A stretch of DNA of 36,160 nt, from positions 1 to 36,160 of the forward strand of contig CAZGOS010000005.1 of NCBI GenBank assembly GCA_964527795.1. Reading direction: 5' to 3'. Each line of letters begins with the position of its first letter. The first letter of the stretch is position 1. Shown piece by piece: positions 23,323-32,500 of the stretch. A program made the translations under genes and the position numbers. Source of the DNA: SMXL01 sp964527795. Its GTDB lineage: Bacteria > Bacteroidota > Rhodothermia > Rhodothermales > UBA10348. The notes beneath the pieces were generated by a model. That model did no database searches. It saw nothing but the letters and a program-made list of their open reading frames with translations, and had not been told where the DNA came from.

Positions 23323-23673
23323 TCAACAACACCGCCCTGCCTCGGCGATCTCACGAAACCACGCCTCAAATGCCTTCCCCGTGTTCAGCACAGCTTCCCA
23401 GTCGATACAGTAGCAGGACCTGGGACCTTCAATCGTGCCCTGAATAAAGCCTGCTTCCTTCAGCACTTTCAGATGCTGCGAAACCGTTGCCTGCGCGAGC
23501 GGAAGTTCATCAACGAGTTCCCCGCATGTGCACGACGTGCGACCGGCCAGCACTTCGAGAAGGGCCAATCGCCCGGGGTGTCCGAGTGCCCTTGCCGATT
23601 TGGCCAGACCAAGCTGACGGTCTTCAAACTGTTCGTTTCGTGGATAAGCCATTTCTTCAACGGATGGTTGCAT
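23323..23673 (-). CDS. arsR: ArsR-family arsenic-responsive repressor
   Basis: This 116-aa winged-helix repressor would release its operator on binding As(III). The recognition region is GELVDELPLAQATVSQHLKV. A Cys-x-Cys pair (Cys48, Cys50 in SCTCGELV) sits in the same place as the arsenic-sensing Cys-Val-Cys of E. coli ArsR. Further cysteines lie at 87, 89, 115 and 116. An alternative start at Met8 exists. It lies first in the minus-strand run arsR-arsM-transporter-phosphorylase-kinase, and the inverted repeat at 23731-23748 upstream is its likely operator. Specificity for arsenic rather than another metal is supported by adjacent arsM. Confidence 0.92.
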   Translation of the reverse strand: MQPSVEEMAYPRNEQFEDRQLGLAKSARALGHPGRLALLEVLAGRTSCTCGELVDELPLAQATVSQHLKVLKEAGFIQGTIEGPRSCYCIDWEAVLNTGKAFEAWFREIAEAGRCC

Positions 23674-23730
23674 TCATATCGATAGAGGAACGCGCCTGTG
23701 AAGACGCGCCTTTGACCTTATTCGTCATAT

Positions 23731-23748
23731 ATATCGTCGATATACGAT
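23731..23748. promoter_or_regulatory. Candidate ArsR operator
   Basis: Overlapping inverted repeats: ATATCG-T-CGATAT (23731-23743) and ATCGT-CGATAT-ACGAT (23733-23748). They lie about 58-75 bp upstream of the arsR start in an AT-rich stretch that should contain the promoter. Symmetry and position fit ArsR/SmtB-family operators; binding is inferred. Confidence 0.55.
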
Positions 23749-23772
23749 GCCTACACAAAATGTTTCCGGTCT

Positions 23773-23788
23773 CTGAAAAGTATTTCAG
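23773..23788 (-). terminator. Small hairpin between exporter gene and arsR
   Basis: CTGAAA and TTTCAG form a perfect six-pair stem with a four-base loop. It lies downstream of the ABC exporter stop (23852) and upstream of the arsR operator. No T-run follows, so separation of the two transcription units is only suggested. Confidence 0.3.
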
Positions 23789-23851
23789 GATCTGTTAACG
23801 CTTCCTGAAGGCGCCCTGTAGCTGGAAAAGAATCCGGCTACTGCGGGTTTT

Positions 23852-25657
23852 TCAGGCCGACAGCGCCTTTTCCTGATCCCGGTACTGTAGCTCGTACAGC
23901 CTGCGATACAGCCCGTCCTGAGCGAGTAATTGCTGGTGATTACCCCTCTCCCGCACGGTGCCGAGGTGCATGACCAGAATCTGATCCGCGTGCTGCACCG
24001 TCGAGAGGCGATGGGCAATAGCGACGGTCGTGCGCCCTTTCATAAGCGTTGCGAGCCCGGTTTGAATGATCTCTTCCGTTTCCGTATCGACGCTCGACGT
24101 CGCTTCGTCAAGCACGAGGATGCCTGGATCGTAGACCAGCGCGCGCGCAAACACCAGCAACTGCCTTTGACCGTGAGAGAGCGACATGCCCCTTTCCCTC
24201 ACTTCGTAATCGTATTTGCCTGGAAGACGGTTGATAAATCCCGCGGCCCCGATTGCCGTCGCTGCCGCCTTCACTTGATCGCTCGATATCTCCGCATTGT
24301 CAAGCGTAATGTTCTGCTCGACCGATCCTGAAAATAGAAATACGTCCTGCAGCACGAGTCCGATACGATTTCGGAGATCCGTCAACATCATGCTTTTGAC
24401 GTCGACGCCGTCTACCAGAATCGAGCCCTTTTGGATGTCGTAAAACCTGAGCAACAAATTGATGATAGTCGTCTTACCGGCGCCCGTAGCACCAACGATC
24501 GCGAGTGACTGGCCCGGTTCGACCACGAACGAAACACCTTTGAGAACCCACTCGGCTTCGTCGTCAGCGGGCTCGGCATCCGGATTGTAGCTGAACCAGA
24601 CGTTCTGAAATTCGATGCGACCTTCAACAACGTCCTGCCGGACAGGCGCATCGGGTTCTTTGAGAGAATCATCCCGATCGAGCAGAGCAAAGATGCGCTC
24701 AGCGCCGGCCATGGCACTCTGCAGCGTATTGAATTGGTCCGACAGGTTTCGAATGGGCTCGAAGAACTGACGAGCGTACTGAATAAATGCGATCAGAATG
24801 CCGAGTGTCAGCGTTCCGGACATGGCGCTCAGGCCGCCAAACCAGATGACCAATCCCAGCGCCGTCGACGCTACGATATCGATCGCCGGCCAGAAGAGCG
24901 CGAAATAGAATATCGTCTTTATATGCGCCTGACGATGGCTGTCGTTGATCTCGGTGAAGCGTCGCATTTCTTCGCGCTCGCGCCCGAATATCTGCACGAT
25001 CCGCATCCCCGTCACATGCTCCTGAAGGAATGAATTGAGGCGAGCCACCTGTTTACGGGTTTCTCTATACTGATCGCGCACCTTTTTCTTGAACCAGAAA
25101 GTTGCGATCAGCATGAGCGGCATCACGGCCAGCGTGACGACGGCCAAAAGCCAGCTCAGCGTGAACATGAAGTAGGCGATGAACAGCAGTTTGAACATGT
25201 CCCCCAGTATTGTGACGACGCCGGCAGACAGTACCTGACTCAGCGATTCGACATCGCTCGTCACACGGGTAAGGAGTTTCCCGATCGGCGTGCGATCGAA
25301 GAAGCGAAGCGGCTGCTTTTGGATATGCCGATAGACCTTCGTCCGGAGGTCATAGATGGCTCTCTGGCCGATCCATTGCGTCAAATACGCATTGACAAAA
25401 GAAATGAGACCTTCGGCGATGAGTACGCCCAGCAGGATCATTATCATACGCTGGAGACCTTCAAGATCGCCTGCGACGATGTCGCGGTCGATAGTGATCT
25501 GCACGAGCTTGGGTCTGAGAGGCCCCAGGAAGGCCACCGTCATCACCGAGACGAACGCGACGGCTACCCACCTCTTGTACGGGGCCAGGTACGTGATTAT
25601 CCGACGCAGCAGTCGGCTGTCGAGCCCCTTTTTCTGATTGTTTTCCGCTTCGCTCAT
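23852..25657 (-). CDS. ABC exporter half-transporter B (canonical Walker B, altered signature)
   Basis: This is a membrane ABC exporter subunit, 601 aa: six-helix transmembrane domain (about 20-320) then ATPase domain. Walker A is GATGAGKT (389-396), Walker B ILVLDEAT with the catalytic Glu518. The signature is LSHGQ (493-497) instead of LSGGQ. Its partner A has the opposite defect, so they form a heterodimer with one good and one degenerate ATP site, like BmrCD or TM287/288. Its start overlaps the stop of partner A as ATGA. Substrate unknown; multidrug or lipid-like export is usual for the family. It lies upstream of arsR on the same strand but with a 178-bp gap. Confidence 0.93.
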   Translation of the reverse strand: MSEAENNQKKGLDSRLLRRIITYLAPYKRWVAVAFVSVMTVAFLGPLRPKLVQITIDRDIVAGDLEGLQRMIMILLGVLIAEGLISFVNAYLTQWIGQRAIYDLRTKVYRHIQKQPLRFFDRTPIGKLLTRVTSDVESLSQVLSAGVVTILGDMFKLLFIAYFMFTLSWLLAVVTLAVMPLMLIATFWFKKKVRDQYRETRKQVARLNSFLQEHVTGMRIVQIFGREREEMRRFTEINDSHRQAHIKTIFYFALFWPAIDIVASTALGLVIWFGGLSAMSGTLTLGILIAFIQYARQFFEPIRNLSDQFNTLQSAMAGAERIFALLDRDDSLKEPDAPVRQDVVEGRIEFQNVWFSYNPDAEPADDEAEWVLKGVSFVVEPGQSLAIVGATGAGKTTIINLLLRFYDIQKGSILVDGVDVKSMMLTDLRNRIGLVLQDVFLFSGSVEQNITLDNAEISSDQVKAAATAIGAAGFINRLPGKYDYEVRERGMSLSHGQRQLLVFARALVYDPGILVLDEATSSVDTETEEIIQTGLATLMKGRTTVAIAHRLSTVQHADQILVMHLGTVRERGNHQQLLAQDGLYRRLYELQYRDQEKALSA

Positions 25658-27456
25658 ACCATCGCAGCCAGTTCTTCTTCCAGGAGCTGTTTCCGATAGA
25701 GAGACGCATAAATACCGTTCATGCTTAGAAGCAGATCGTGCGTGCCGGCTTCAGCGACCGTGCCACCGTCGAGAAGAATAATGTGATCGGCGTCCTGAAC
25801 GGCCGATATCCTGTGACTCACGATAACGATCGTGCGCTTGCCAAATTGACGGCGGAGATTGCCGAGTATGGTGCGCTCGGTATCGACATCGACAGCGGAG
25901 AGCGCATCGTCCAAAATGAGAATTCTGGGGCTGCGCACGAGTGCCCGGGCGATGGACGTTCGCTGTTTCTCCCCCCCGGACAGCGTGATACCTCGTTCAC
26001 CGACGAACGTCTCAAAGCCCTCAGGGAATGCCTGCACGTTTTCGAAGAAATCAGCCTCGCTTGCCGCCTCTTCGATAGCCCATTGTTCGGCATCCATATT
26101 ACCGAAAGCGATATTGTTGCTGATCGTATCTGAAAACAGGAATACTTCCTGCGGCACGTATCCGATGCCTGTGCGAAGTACGTCGATCGGTATCCGCCGA
26201 ATATGCTTCCCGTCGATGTAAATCGAGCCGGACGTTGGATTGAGCAGGCGTGGAATCATTTCCACGAGCGTCGTTTTGCCCGATCCCGTGCGCCCGACGA
26301 TCGCGAGGGTGCTTCCCGCCCCTACCTCAAAACTTATCTCGCGAAGCACCTCCCGGCCTTCGTCGTCATAACGGTAGGAAACATTTTCAAAACGAATCGC
26401 GCCCGTTATTTCAGAAATTGATTCTTCGGTATGCTCGCCATCGACAATGTTTGGCTCAGCGTCAAGGATTTTCGAGAGTCTCTGCATCGATGCGGCCGCC
26501 CGCTGAACCATCGTAATGACAAATCCCATGGACGCAACAGGCCACGTCATGAGCGCCACGTAAATAATGTATTCGGCGATATTACCGATGGTAATCGACC
26601 CTTCAACAACCAGACGACCACCAACCCAGACGACGATGACGGATGCGCTCCCGACCAGAATCAGGAAGATGGGTCGCCACGCGGCTTCCACCAGGGCCAG
26701 ATCCAGGCTTCTGTCTCGATAGGAACGGCTCTCACGCTCGAAAGCGAGCGCTTCCATTTCCTCGCGCACATAGGCTTTTAGAACACGAATGCCGGCCAGA
26801 GCTTCCTGCACACGGCTCGTCAGACGGGAGTACTGTTTTTGAAGGGCATCGCTTCGCGAGTGCACCATGTGGGCCACAAAAAACACGGAAACAGTCAGAA
26901 AAGGCATGGGAATGAGCGCATACCAGGTCAACTGTGGGGAAATGAAAAACATGACCGTCACAGCCGTGATGATGATCACGAGCGCGCGCGTCGTATACAT
27001 GATTGCCGGCCCGATGTAGCGTCGAATCTGCTCGATATCGCTCGTCGCGTGGGTAATCAGATCTCCTGTGGCATGCCGGAGATAAAAGTCGTGCGAGAGA
27101 TTCTGAAGGTGTTCATAGAGCTGGTTCCGAAGATCATACTCGATATGGCGCGATGCCACGACCACGGTCTGACGCATCAGAAACGAGAAGACGCCGCTCA
27201 TGCAGGCCAACGCTATAATAATCACCCCAAAAAAGAGCAGAGATACAAAGAAGTCCGCGTAGAGCGCATCAGCTACCGGCGTTCCCTGGAAGGATCTGTA
27301 GATCGTTACAAATCGTGGAATGCTGTCGACGGCCTGGCGAACAACGATCGGCACGACGATCGCAAACGCGGACGAAGCTACGGCAGCGAGCAGCCCTGGA
27401 ATAAACAGCCGCCTGTATTTCCAGTAAAATCGATTCAGTCGCGCGAGAATTCGCAT
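25654..27456 (-). CDS. ABC exporter half-transporter A (degenerate Walker B)
   Basis: This is the partner subunit, 600 aa, with a six-helix membrane domain (about 15-325) and a C-terminal ATPase. Walker A is GRTGSGKT (388-395) and the signature LSGGE (492-496). Walker B reads ILILDDALS, where Asp517 replaces the catalytic Glu. Together with the altered signature of subunit B this is the textbook pattern of heterodimeric exporters with one degenerate site. It is the first gene of a two-gene operon, divergent from the GAF-PP2C gene across about 229 bp. Confidence 0.93.
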   Translation of the reverse strand: MRILARLNRFYWKYRRLFIPGLLAAVASSAFAIVVPIVVRQAVDSIPRFVTIYRSFQGTPVADALYADFFVSLLFFGVIIIALACMSGVFSFLMRQTVVVASRHIEYDLRNQLYEHLQNLSHDFYLRHATGDLITHATSDIEQIRRYIGPAIMYTTRALVIIITAVTVMFFISPQLTWYALIPMPFLTVSVFFVAHMVHSRSDALQKQYSRLTSRVQEALAGIRVLKAYVREEMEALAFERESRSYRDRSLDLALVEAAWRPIFLILVGSASVIVVWVGGRLVVEGSITIGNIAEYIIYVALMTWPVASMGFVITMVQRAAASMQRLSKILDAEPNIVDGEHTEESISEITGAIRFENVSYRYDDEGREVLREISFEVGAGSTLAIVGRTGSGKTTLVEMIPRLLNPTSGSIYIDGKHIRRIPIDVLRTGIGYVPQEVFLFSDTISNNIAFGNMDAEQWAIEEAASEADFFENVQAFPEGFETFVGERGITLSGGEKQRTSIARALVRSPRILILDDALSAVDVDTERTILGNLRRQFGKRTIVIVSHRISAVQDADHIILLDGGTVAEAGTHDLLLSMNGIYASLYRKQLLEEELAAMV

Positions 27457-27685
27457 GCCTCAGTGATCTTCCTTGATGGGAGTGCGCACGATATTACCGT
27501 GCTGAAACATTTCGAAACGCATTCCGGCTTTCGTGGATCCTTCGCGGAGAATACGCGATAAAGGAGCGCCTGAAAAGGAGTACGTAGACCCTACATAGTT
27601 TCCTCTGCACGCCGGGTAGCTGGTGGTAAGAAGCTCTGAATTGAGTACCTTACTAAGCTATGCAAATTTTCTGATTGCGGAATCA
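27457..27685. other. Divergent control region with a small hairpin
   Basis: This non-coding stretch lies between the ABC exporter operon (minus) and the GAF-PP2C gene (plus). It contains a GCACG/CGTGC inverted repeat with a seven-base spacer (27486-27502). Both promoters should be here, but no box pair was good enough to call. Confidence 0.4.
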
Positions 27686-28978
27686 ATGGCAGACCCGTCT
27701 GCAGAGTTTGAAGCGCTGCGTCGCGAGAATCTCCAGCTTCGACGCGCTGTGGATGAGCTTTCCATTCTCAATGAGCTCTCGGCTGCCATCGGGGCCTCGC
27801 GCGGAATGGAGGATCTCATTCAGACGATCATTCGTCGATCGATCAAGGCCATTCGCGCCGAGCAGGGGGTGATTTCGCTCGTGGGAGACGATGCCGGCGA
27901 CCCCACCAAAACGCTGGTACGGACGATGGCCAGCTCGAGCGACCGGGAAGCATACAGTCCGGATCAGAACCTGCTCGGGTGGATGCACCTGAACCGCCGG
28001 CCGCTGGTGATTAACGATCCGCAGAACGATTCGCGTTTCCAGGGCGTCAGCTGGCCGGAGGCGGTGCGCTCGATCCTGGTCGTACCCATGCTCGTGCATT
28101 CCCGCCTGACTGGTATTCTGACGCTGTATAACAAAAAGCGTGAAGAATCTTTCTCCACCGAGGATCAGCGTCTGCTCTCGATTCTGGCGGGTCAGTCCGC
28201 GCAGGTCGTCGAGAATGCGCGATTGGTCGAAGAGGAAAAAAAACTCGCGGTCATGCAGCAGGAGCTCAATTTCGCCTACGAGATTCAGACCGATCTTCTG
28301 CCCGCAAAAGCGCCACCAATCGACCATTATGACCTGGCGGGCATCAGTATCCCGGCTCAAAGTGTTGGAGGAGACTATTTCGATTATATACCTGTGGACG
28401 AAGGTCGCATCGCGCTGACCGTTGGCGACGTGTCCGGAAAAGGACTTCCTGCCGCGCTCATGATGTCAAACGTGCAGGCGACACTCAGAGGTCAGGCCCA
28501 GTTTTGTACCTCGGTGCATGAAACGCTGGAGCGATCCAACCACCTGCTTACGCAGAGCGTTCGCCGAGGCACATTCGTGACGCTGTTTTACGGTGTACTC
28601 GATCCGAATTCAAACACGTTCCACTATGCCAACGCCGGGCATAACAGACCCTACATGTTGCGTTCGGACGGCATGTTGGAAACGCTAAGCATCGGCGGGC
28701 TCGTTCTCGGATTCCTGGGAACCCAGAAGTATCACGAGGCGGAGACGGCGTTCGATCCAGGGGACCTGTTATTCATCTTCTCCGACGGCGTAACGGAGGC
28801 GATGAATGCCGAGAAAGAGCAGTTCGAAGAGCATCGACTGGAAGCCCTGCTCAAGACGCTTGGAGACGCATCGGCATCCGAGGTCATCTCGGCTGTCGGA
28901 GAAGCAGTTTCCAAACACGCAGCCGGACACCCACAAAATGACGATATTACGATGCTCGCCGTGAAGCGAACCAAGTAA
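27686..28978 (+). CDS. GAF-domain PP2C (RsbU/SpoIIE-type) serine phosphatase
   Basis: This is a signalling phosphatase that normally dephosphorylates an anti-anti-sigma factor. From ATG 27686 it has 430 aa: a short coiled coil (5-30), a GAF sensor domain (about 30-182), a linker coiled coil (SAQVVENARLVEEEKKLAVM), and an RsbU-type PP2C domain (about 205-428). Metal-site aspartates are present: Asp230 in GGDYFDY, Asp248 in GDVSGKGLPAALM, Asp367 in FSDGVTEAM, and Asp419-420 in PQNDDITML. A GTG at 27623 would add 21 residues with no domain and is not preferred. The STAS gene 104 bp downstream is its probable substrate. Confidence 0.93.
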   Translation: MADPSAEFEALRRENLQLRRAVDELSILNELSAAIGASRGMEDLIQTIIRRSIKAIRAEQGVISLVGDDAGDPTKTLVRTMASSSDREAYSPDQNLLGWMHLNRRPLVINDPQNDSRFQGVSWPEAVRSILVVPMLVHSRLTGILTLYNKKREESFSTEDQRLLSILAGQSAQVVENARLVEEEKKLAVMQQELNFAYEIQTDLLPAKAPPIDHYDLAGISIPAQSVGGDYFDYIPVDEGRIALTVGDVSGKGLPAALMMSNVQATLRGQAQFCTSVHETLERSNHLLTQSVRRGTFVTLFYGVLDPNSNTFHYANAGHNRPYMLRSDGMLETLSIGGLVLGFLGTQKYHEAETAFDPGDLLFIFSDGVTEAMNAEKEQFEEHRLEALLKTLGDASASEVISAVGEAVSKHAAGHPQNDDITMLAVKRTK

Positions 28979-29082
28979 AACGCGCGCAAGAATGACCTGA
29001 AAACGTCAACTTAGCTATTGCTTATTGTTCTGAAAGGCGGTAGTGTCCCTGATTCTGAAACCGAAGACCACTTTTTTCAGCC

Positions 29083-29427
29083 ATGCCCTTCAAGACGCGA
29101 GAGAGTTACAACGCTATCGTTTTCGAGCTGACCGGTAAATTTCTGGGTAGCATCGAAGGCGCATCCTTTAAAGAGAAACTCGAGGAACTGAAAGACTCCG
29201 GAAAAACCCGGATCGTAATCGACCTTTCAAAGGCTGATTTCATGGATTCGTCCGGCATTGGAACGCTCATCGGTGCGCTGACGACCATGCGCAAGGTGGG
29301 AGGTGACGTAAAACTTGCCTGTATGAAGCATCGGATCAAGAATCTCTTCCTTCTAACACGACTGCTTGGGACCGTTTTTGAAGATTACGATTCGGTGGAA
29401 GAAGCTGCTGCATCCATGAGTTCATAG
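29083..29427 (+). CDS. STAS-domain anti-sigma factor antagonist
   Basis: This 114-aa single STAS domain protein of the SpoIIAA/RsbV type, when unphosphorylated, binds an anti-sigma factor and frees its sigma factor. The phosphorylation loop reads DFMDSSGIGTLIGA, with the conserved Asp-Ser-Ser-Gly, and is complete. No anti-sigma kinase (RsbW type) or sigma gene is found next to it, so its partners are encoded elsewhere. It follows the PP2C phosphatase and is closed by a strong terminator. Confidence 0.94.
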   Translation: MPFKTRESYNAIVFELTGKFLGSIEGASFKEKLEELKDSGKTRIVIDLSKADFMDSSGIGTLIGALTTMRKVGGDVKLACMKHRIKNLFLLTRLLGTVFEDYDSVEEAAASMSS

Positions 29428-29446
29428 AAACGTGCCGAGTGCGTGC

Positions 29447-29482
29447 AAGGGTGCCGATCTCGGGTTGGCACCCTTTTTTTTT
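29447..29482 (+). terminator. Strong intrinsic terminator after the STAS gene
   Basis: AAGGGTGCC (29447-29455) pairs with GGCACCCTT (29467-29475) around an 11-nt loop, and nine T follow (29474-29482). It begins 20 bp after the STAS stop and ends the phosphatase-STAS transcript. Confidence 0.93.
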
Positions 29483-29524
29483 CTTGACTCGGTGAAAATC
29501 TTTGTCTTTCATCGTCGTATTTCG

Positions 29525-29553
29525 TTGAGAAGTATGGCCTGAAATACTATACT
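29525..29553 (+). promoter_or_regulatory. Promoter of the first Ser/Thr kinase gene
   Basis: TTGAGA (29525-29530), 17-bp spacer, TATACT (29548-29553). The expected transcript start near 29560 gives a leader of about 35 nt. The whole 29-bp element agrees in 20 positions with the promoter at 33527-33555. Confidence 0.65.
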
Positions 29554-29594
29554 GAAGGATCACCCACCAATCCACTTCCTGAAGCACGTTTTCG

Positions 29595-32500
29595 ATGGTC
29601 GGACAGACTGTAGGGCAGTATCATATCCAGGAACAGCTCGGAAAGGGCGGCATGGGCATCGTCTACAAGGCCCACGATACGCGTCTTGACCGGATAGTCG
29701 CCCTGAAATTTCTACCTCCTCACCTGAGCGCGGACGAGACTTCCAAACAGCGCTTTATGCAGGAGGCGCGCGCCGCGTCTGCTCTTGATCACAGCAATAT
29801 CTGCACGATCCATGACATCGGAGAAGCGGACGACGGGCAGCTCTTCATCGTGATGTCCTTCTACGACGGTGAAACGCTGAAATACCGCCTTGAAGAGGGC
29901 AAATTGCCCGTCATGGACGCCGTGCGCACAGCCCATCAAATCGCATGTGGTCTCGCGCGCGCGCACGAGGCTGGAATCGTGCACCGGGACATCAAACCAG
30001 CCAATATCATGGTGACTGCCCGCGGTGAGGTGAAGATCCTTGATTTCGGTGTCGCCAAGCTTAGCCAATCCTCGGAGCTCACAAAAACGGGATCGACTAT
30101 CGGCACGGCGGCTTACATGAGTCCGGAACAGGCCCGTGGAGAGAGCGTCGATTTTCGGGCCGACATCTGGTCGGTAGGCGTGCTTCTGTATGAGATGCTG
30201 ACGGGGACGCGTCCATTTGAAGGCGGTTATGAAGCGGCCATGGTCTATGCGATTATCAACCAGGATCCTCCGCCTCTCTCCGATTCAGTTCCCGACCTCC
30301 CGGAAGGTGTCGATGATGTCGTTCAAAAGTGTCTGGCAAAGATCCAGGGCGACAGGTTTGCCATGGCCGAGGACCTTGTTGAAGCGCTCGACCCGATTGC
30401 GGGTGCATCGGGTACCATGACGACGACGACGCCGAGGATGGCACCAGCAACCACCTCCGAACCATCGACGCCGAGTCTGCTCAAAGTCGGATCGTCGTTC
30501 ATCTTAGCTTCCGTTGTCGTCCTGGCGATCGTCTATGCCGGCATGATCGGATTTGGACTACCCGACTGGGTCTTCCCCACCGGCATCGTATTGATGCTAC
30601 TGGGTCTTCCCATCATTCTGTACGCGGCACACAACGAAGGAAGGTTCGATTCAGCCGACGAGGCTGCTTTACGAGCGTCCGCCCTTACACTCAAAAAAGC
30701 GATCTGGGGCGGCTTCCTCTCCATGTCTGCGCTCGCCGTCTTTTCCGCCGTATATATGGTAATGCGGGTTATGGGGATCGGACCCGCAGCCACATTGCAG
30801 TCTTCCGGCGCGCTAGAGGATAATGCCAAACTCATCGTGGCCGAGTTCGAAAACAGTACAAGCGATGAAACGCTTTCAGAGTCCGTGTCGGAACTTCTGA
30901 GAATCGACCTTTCCCAATCTGTAGCGATCAATGTCATGGATGGATCCGACATCGTCTCGGTCCTCAGCCGCATGAACCGCAAGCAGGATGCCAAGATCGA
31001 CCTGAATACGGCCATGGAAATCGCCGCCCGCGAAGGTGCAGAGGCGGTTGTAGCCGGTGAAATCAGCCAGCTTGGCCGAGGCTATGTGTTAACCGCGCGA
31101 CTGCTGGCGGCGCACGATGGTTCGGAGTTGGTCGCTCTCAGGGAAACGGCCGAGGACGATGGCGCCATCATTGCCGCCACGGACCGCTTGTCGGCCGACT
31201 TACGTGAGCGCATCGGTGAATCCATCAAAACGATCCGTTCGAATGAGGACCTGGACCGAGTGACGACAAGTTCGTTAGACGCTCTTCGTCTTTACTCCCA
31301 GGGTGTAGCTGCAGCCGACGCTGGTAATTTTGAACGGTCGATAGAGTTACTTACACATGCGACGCTCCGGGATTCAACGTTTGCCATGGCCTATCGCAAA
31401 ATGGCCGTTGTGTACGGCAATTCGGGGGCATCCCCACAGTTTGTGATCGAGGCCGCTTCTAACGCATATCAACTTCGTGATCGACTTCCGGCCAGAGAAC
31501 GTGGCCTCGCGACAGCGTATTATTTTGCAGAGGTAGACCGTGATCGCGATCGGAAGGTTGCGGCATATGAAGCTCTGATCGAGCAATTCCCTGACGAGAC
31601 CGCAGCCCTGAATAACGTTGCGATCGATTATGTCGCCAACGGTGAGTTTGAAAAAGCCGAGCGGTACGCCAGGCGAGCACTCGCCATAGGCAGCAAGGAT
31701 CTTTACTTCGACAAATTAATCGTTTCACTTTCTGCTCAGAAACGGTGGAACGAAGTGGACGACGTCATTGCCGATTTTGAGCTGACACATCCCAATCATC
31801 CCTCTCTTATCTGGCATCAGTTCGCCACGACTGTGGCGCGCGGAAGCTATGAAGGAGCCGATTCGCTGGTTCGAACGTCGAGCGTCAACAACGACATCGT
31901 CTGGAAGTGGTGGGACTCCAAATTCCTGGCGCATTACAAAAGTTTTCGCGGGAAACTTGCGGAAATGGAGACAGAAACTGCACGAACGGTGGCTTTAAAT
32001 CTTGAGAGAGGTGTACCGTCGTTCGCCCTAGACGAATATGTACAACGAGCTCGCATTCTTCTCGATGTCGTCGGCGATTTTGACGGTGCGCTACGAATCG
32101 TCGAAAAGGGGCTACTGGATATTCCAATGGGGTCCCTTCACCCATACTCCAGGCCGTATTCAGCGCTCATTGCGATCTTCGCGAGGCTGGGACAAACGGA
32201 TCGGGCAAGACAGCTTCTCGATGAATATCAGCAAGTCGTGCCGGAAGGTATCAGAAACGGTGACTTGGGGCTGCATTTAGCAGTAAGTGAGTTGCTAATC
32301 TCTCGTGGTCAGATCGAGTCAGGACTCGAAACGATGCGACGGGCACAGACCATATCCAAGTGCAGAAACTGTTTCTTGTTTCGCCAAGGTCAGATTCTTG
32401 AGCGTATGGACAGCCTGGAAACTGCCATTGCTGTCTATACGCGCTTTATTGACGATTCGGACCCTTACTCGTTCATGTTCCGTGCTCCAGATATAGCCCC

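Noticed and set aside
26839..27561. 240-codon plus-strand frame opposite the ABC exporter gene
   Set aside because: It is antisense to a complete, motif-bearing exporter gene and has no domain.
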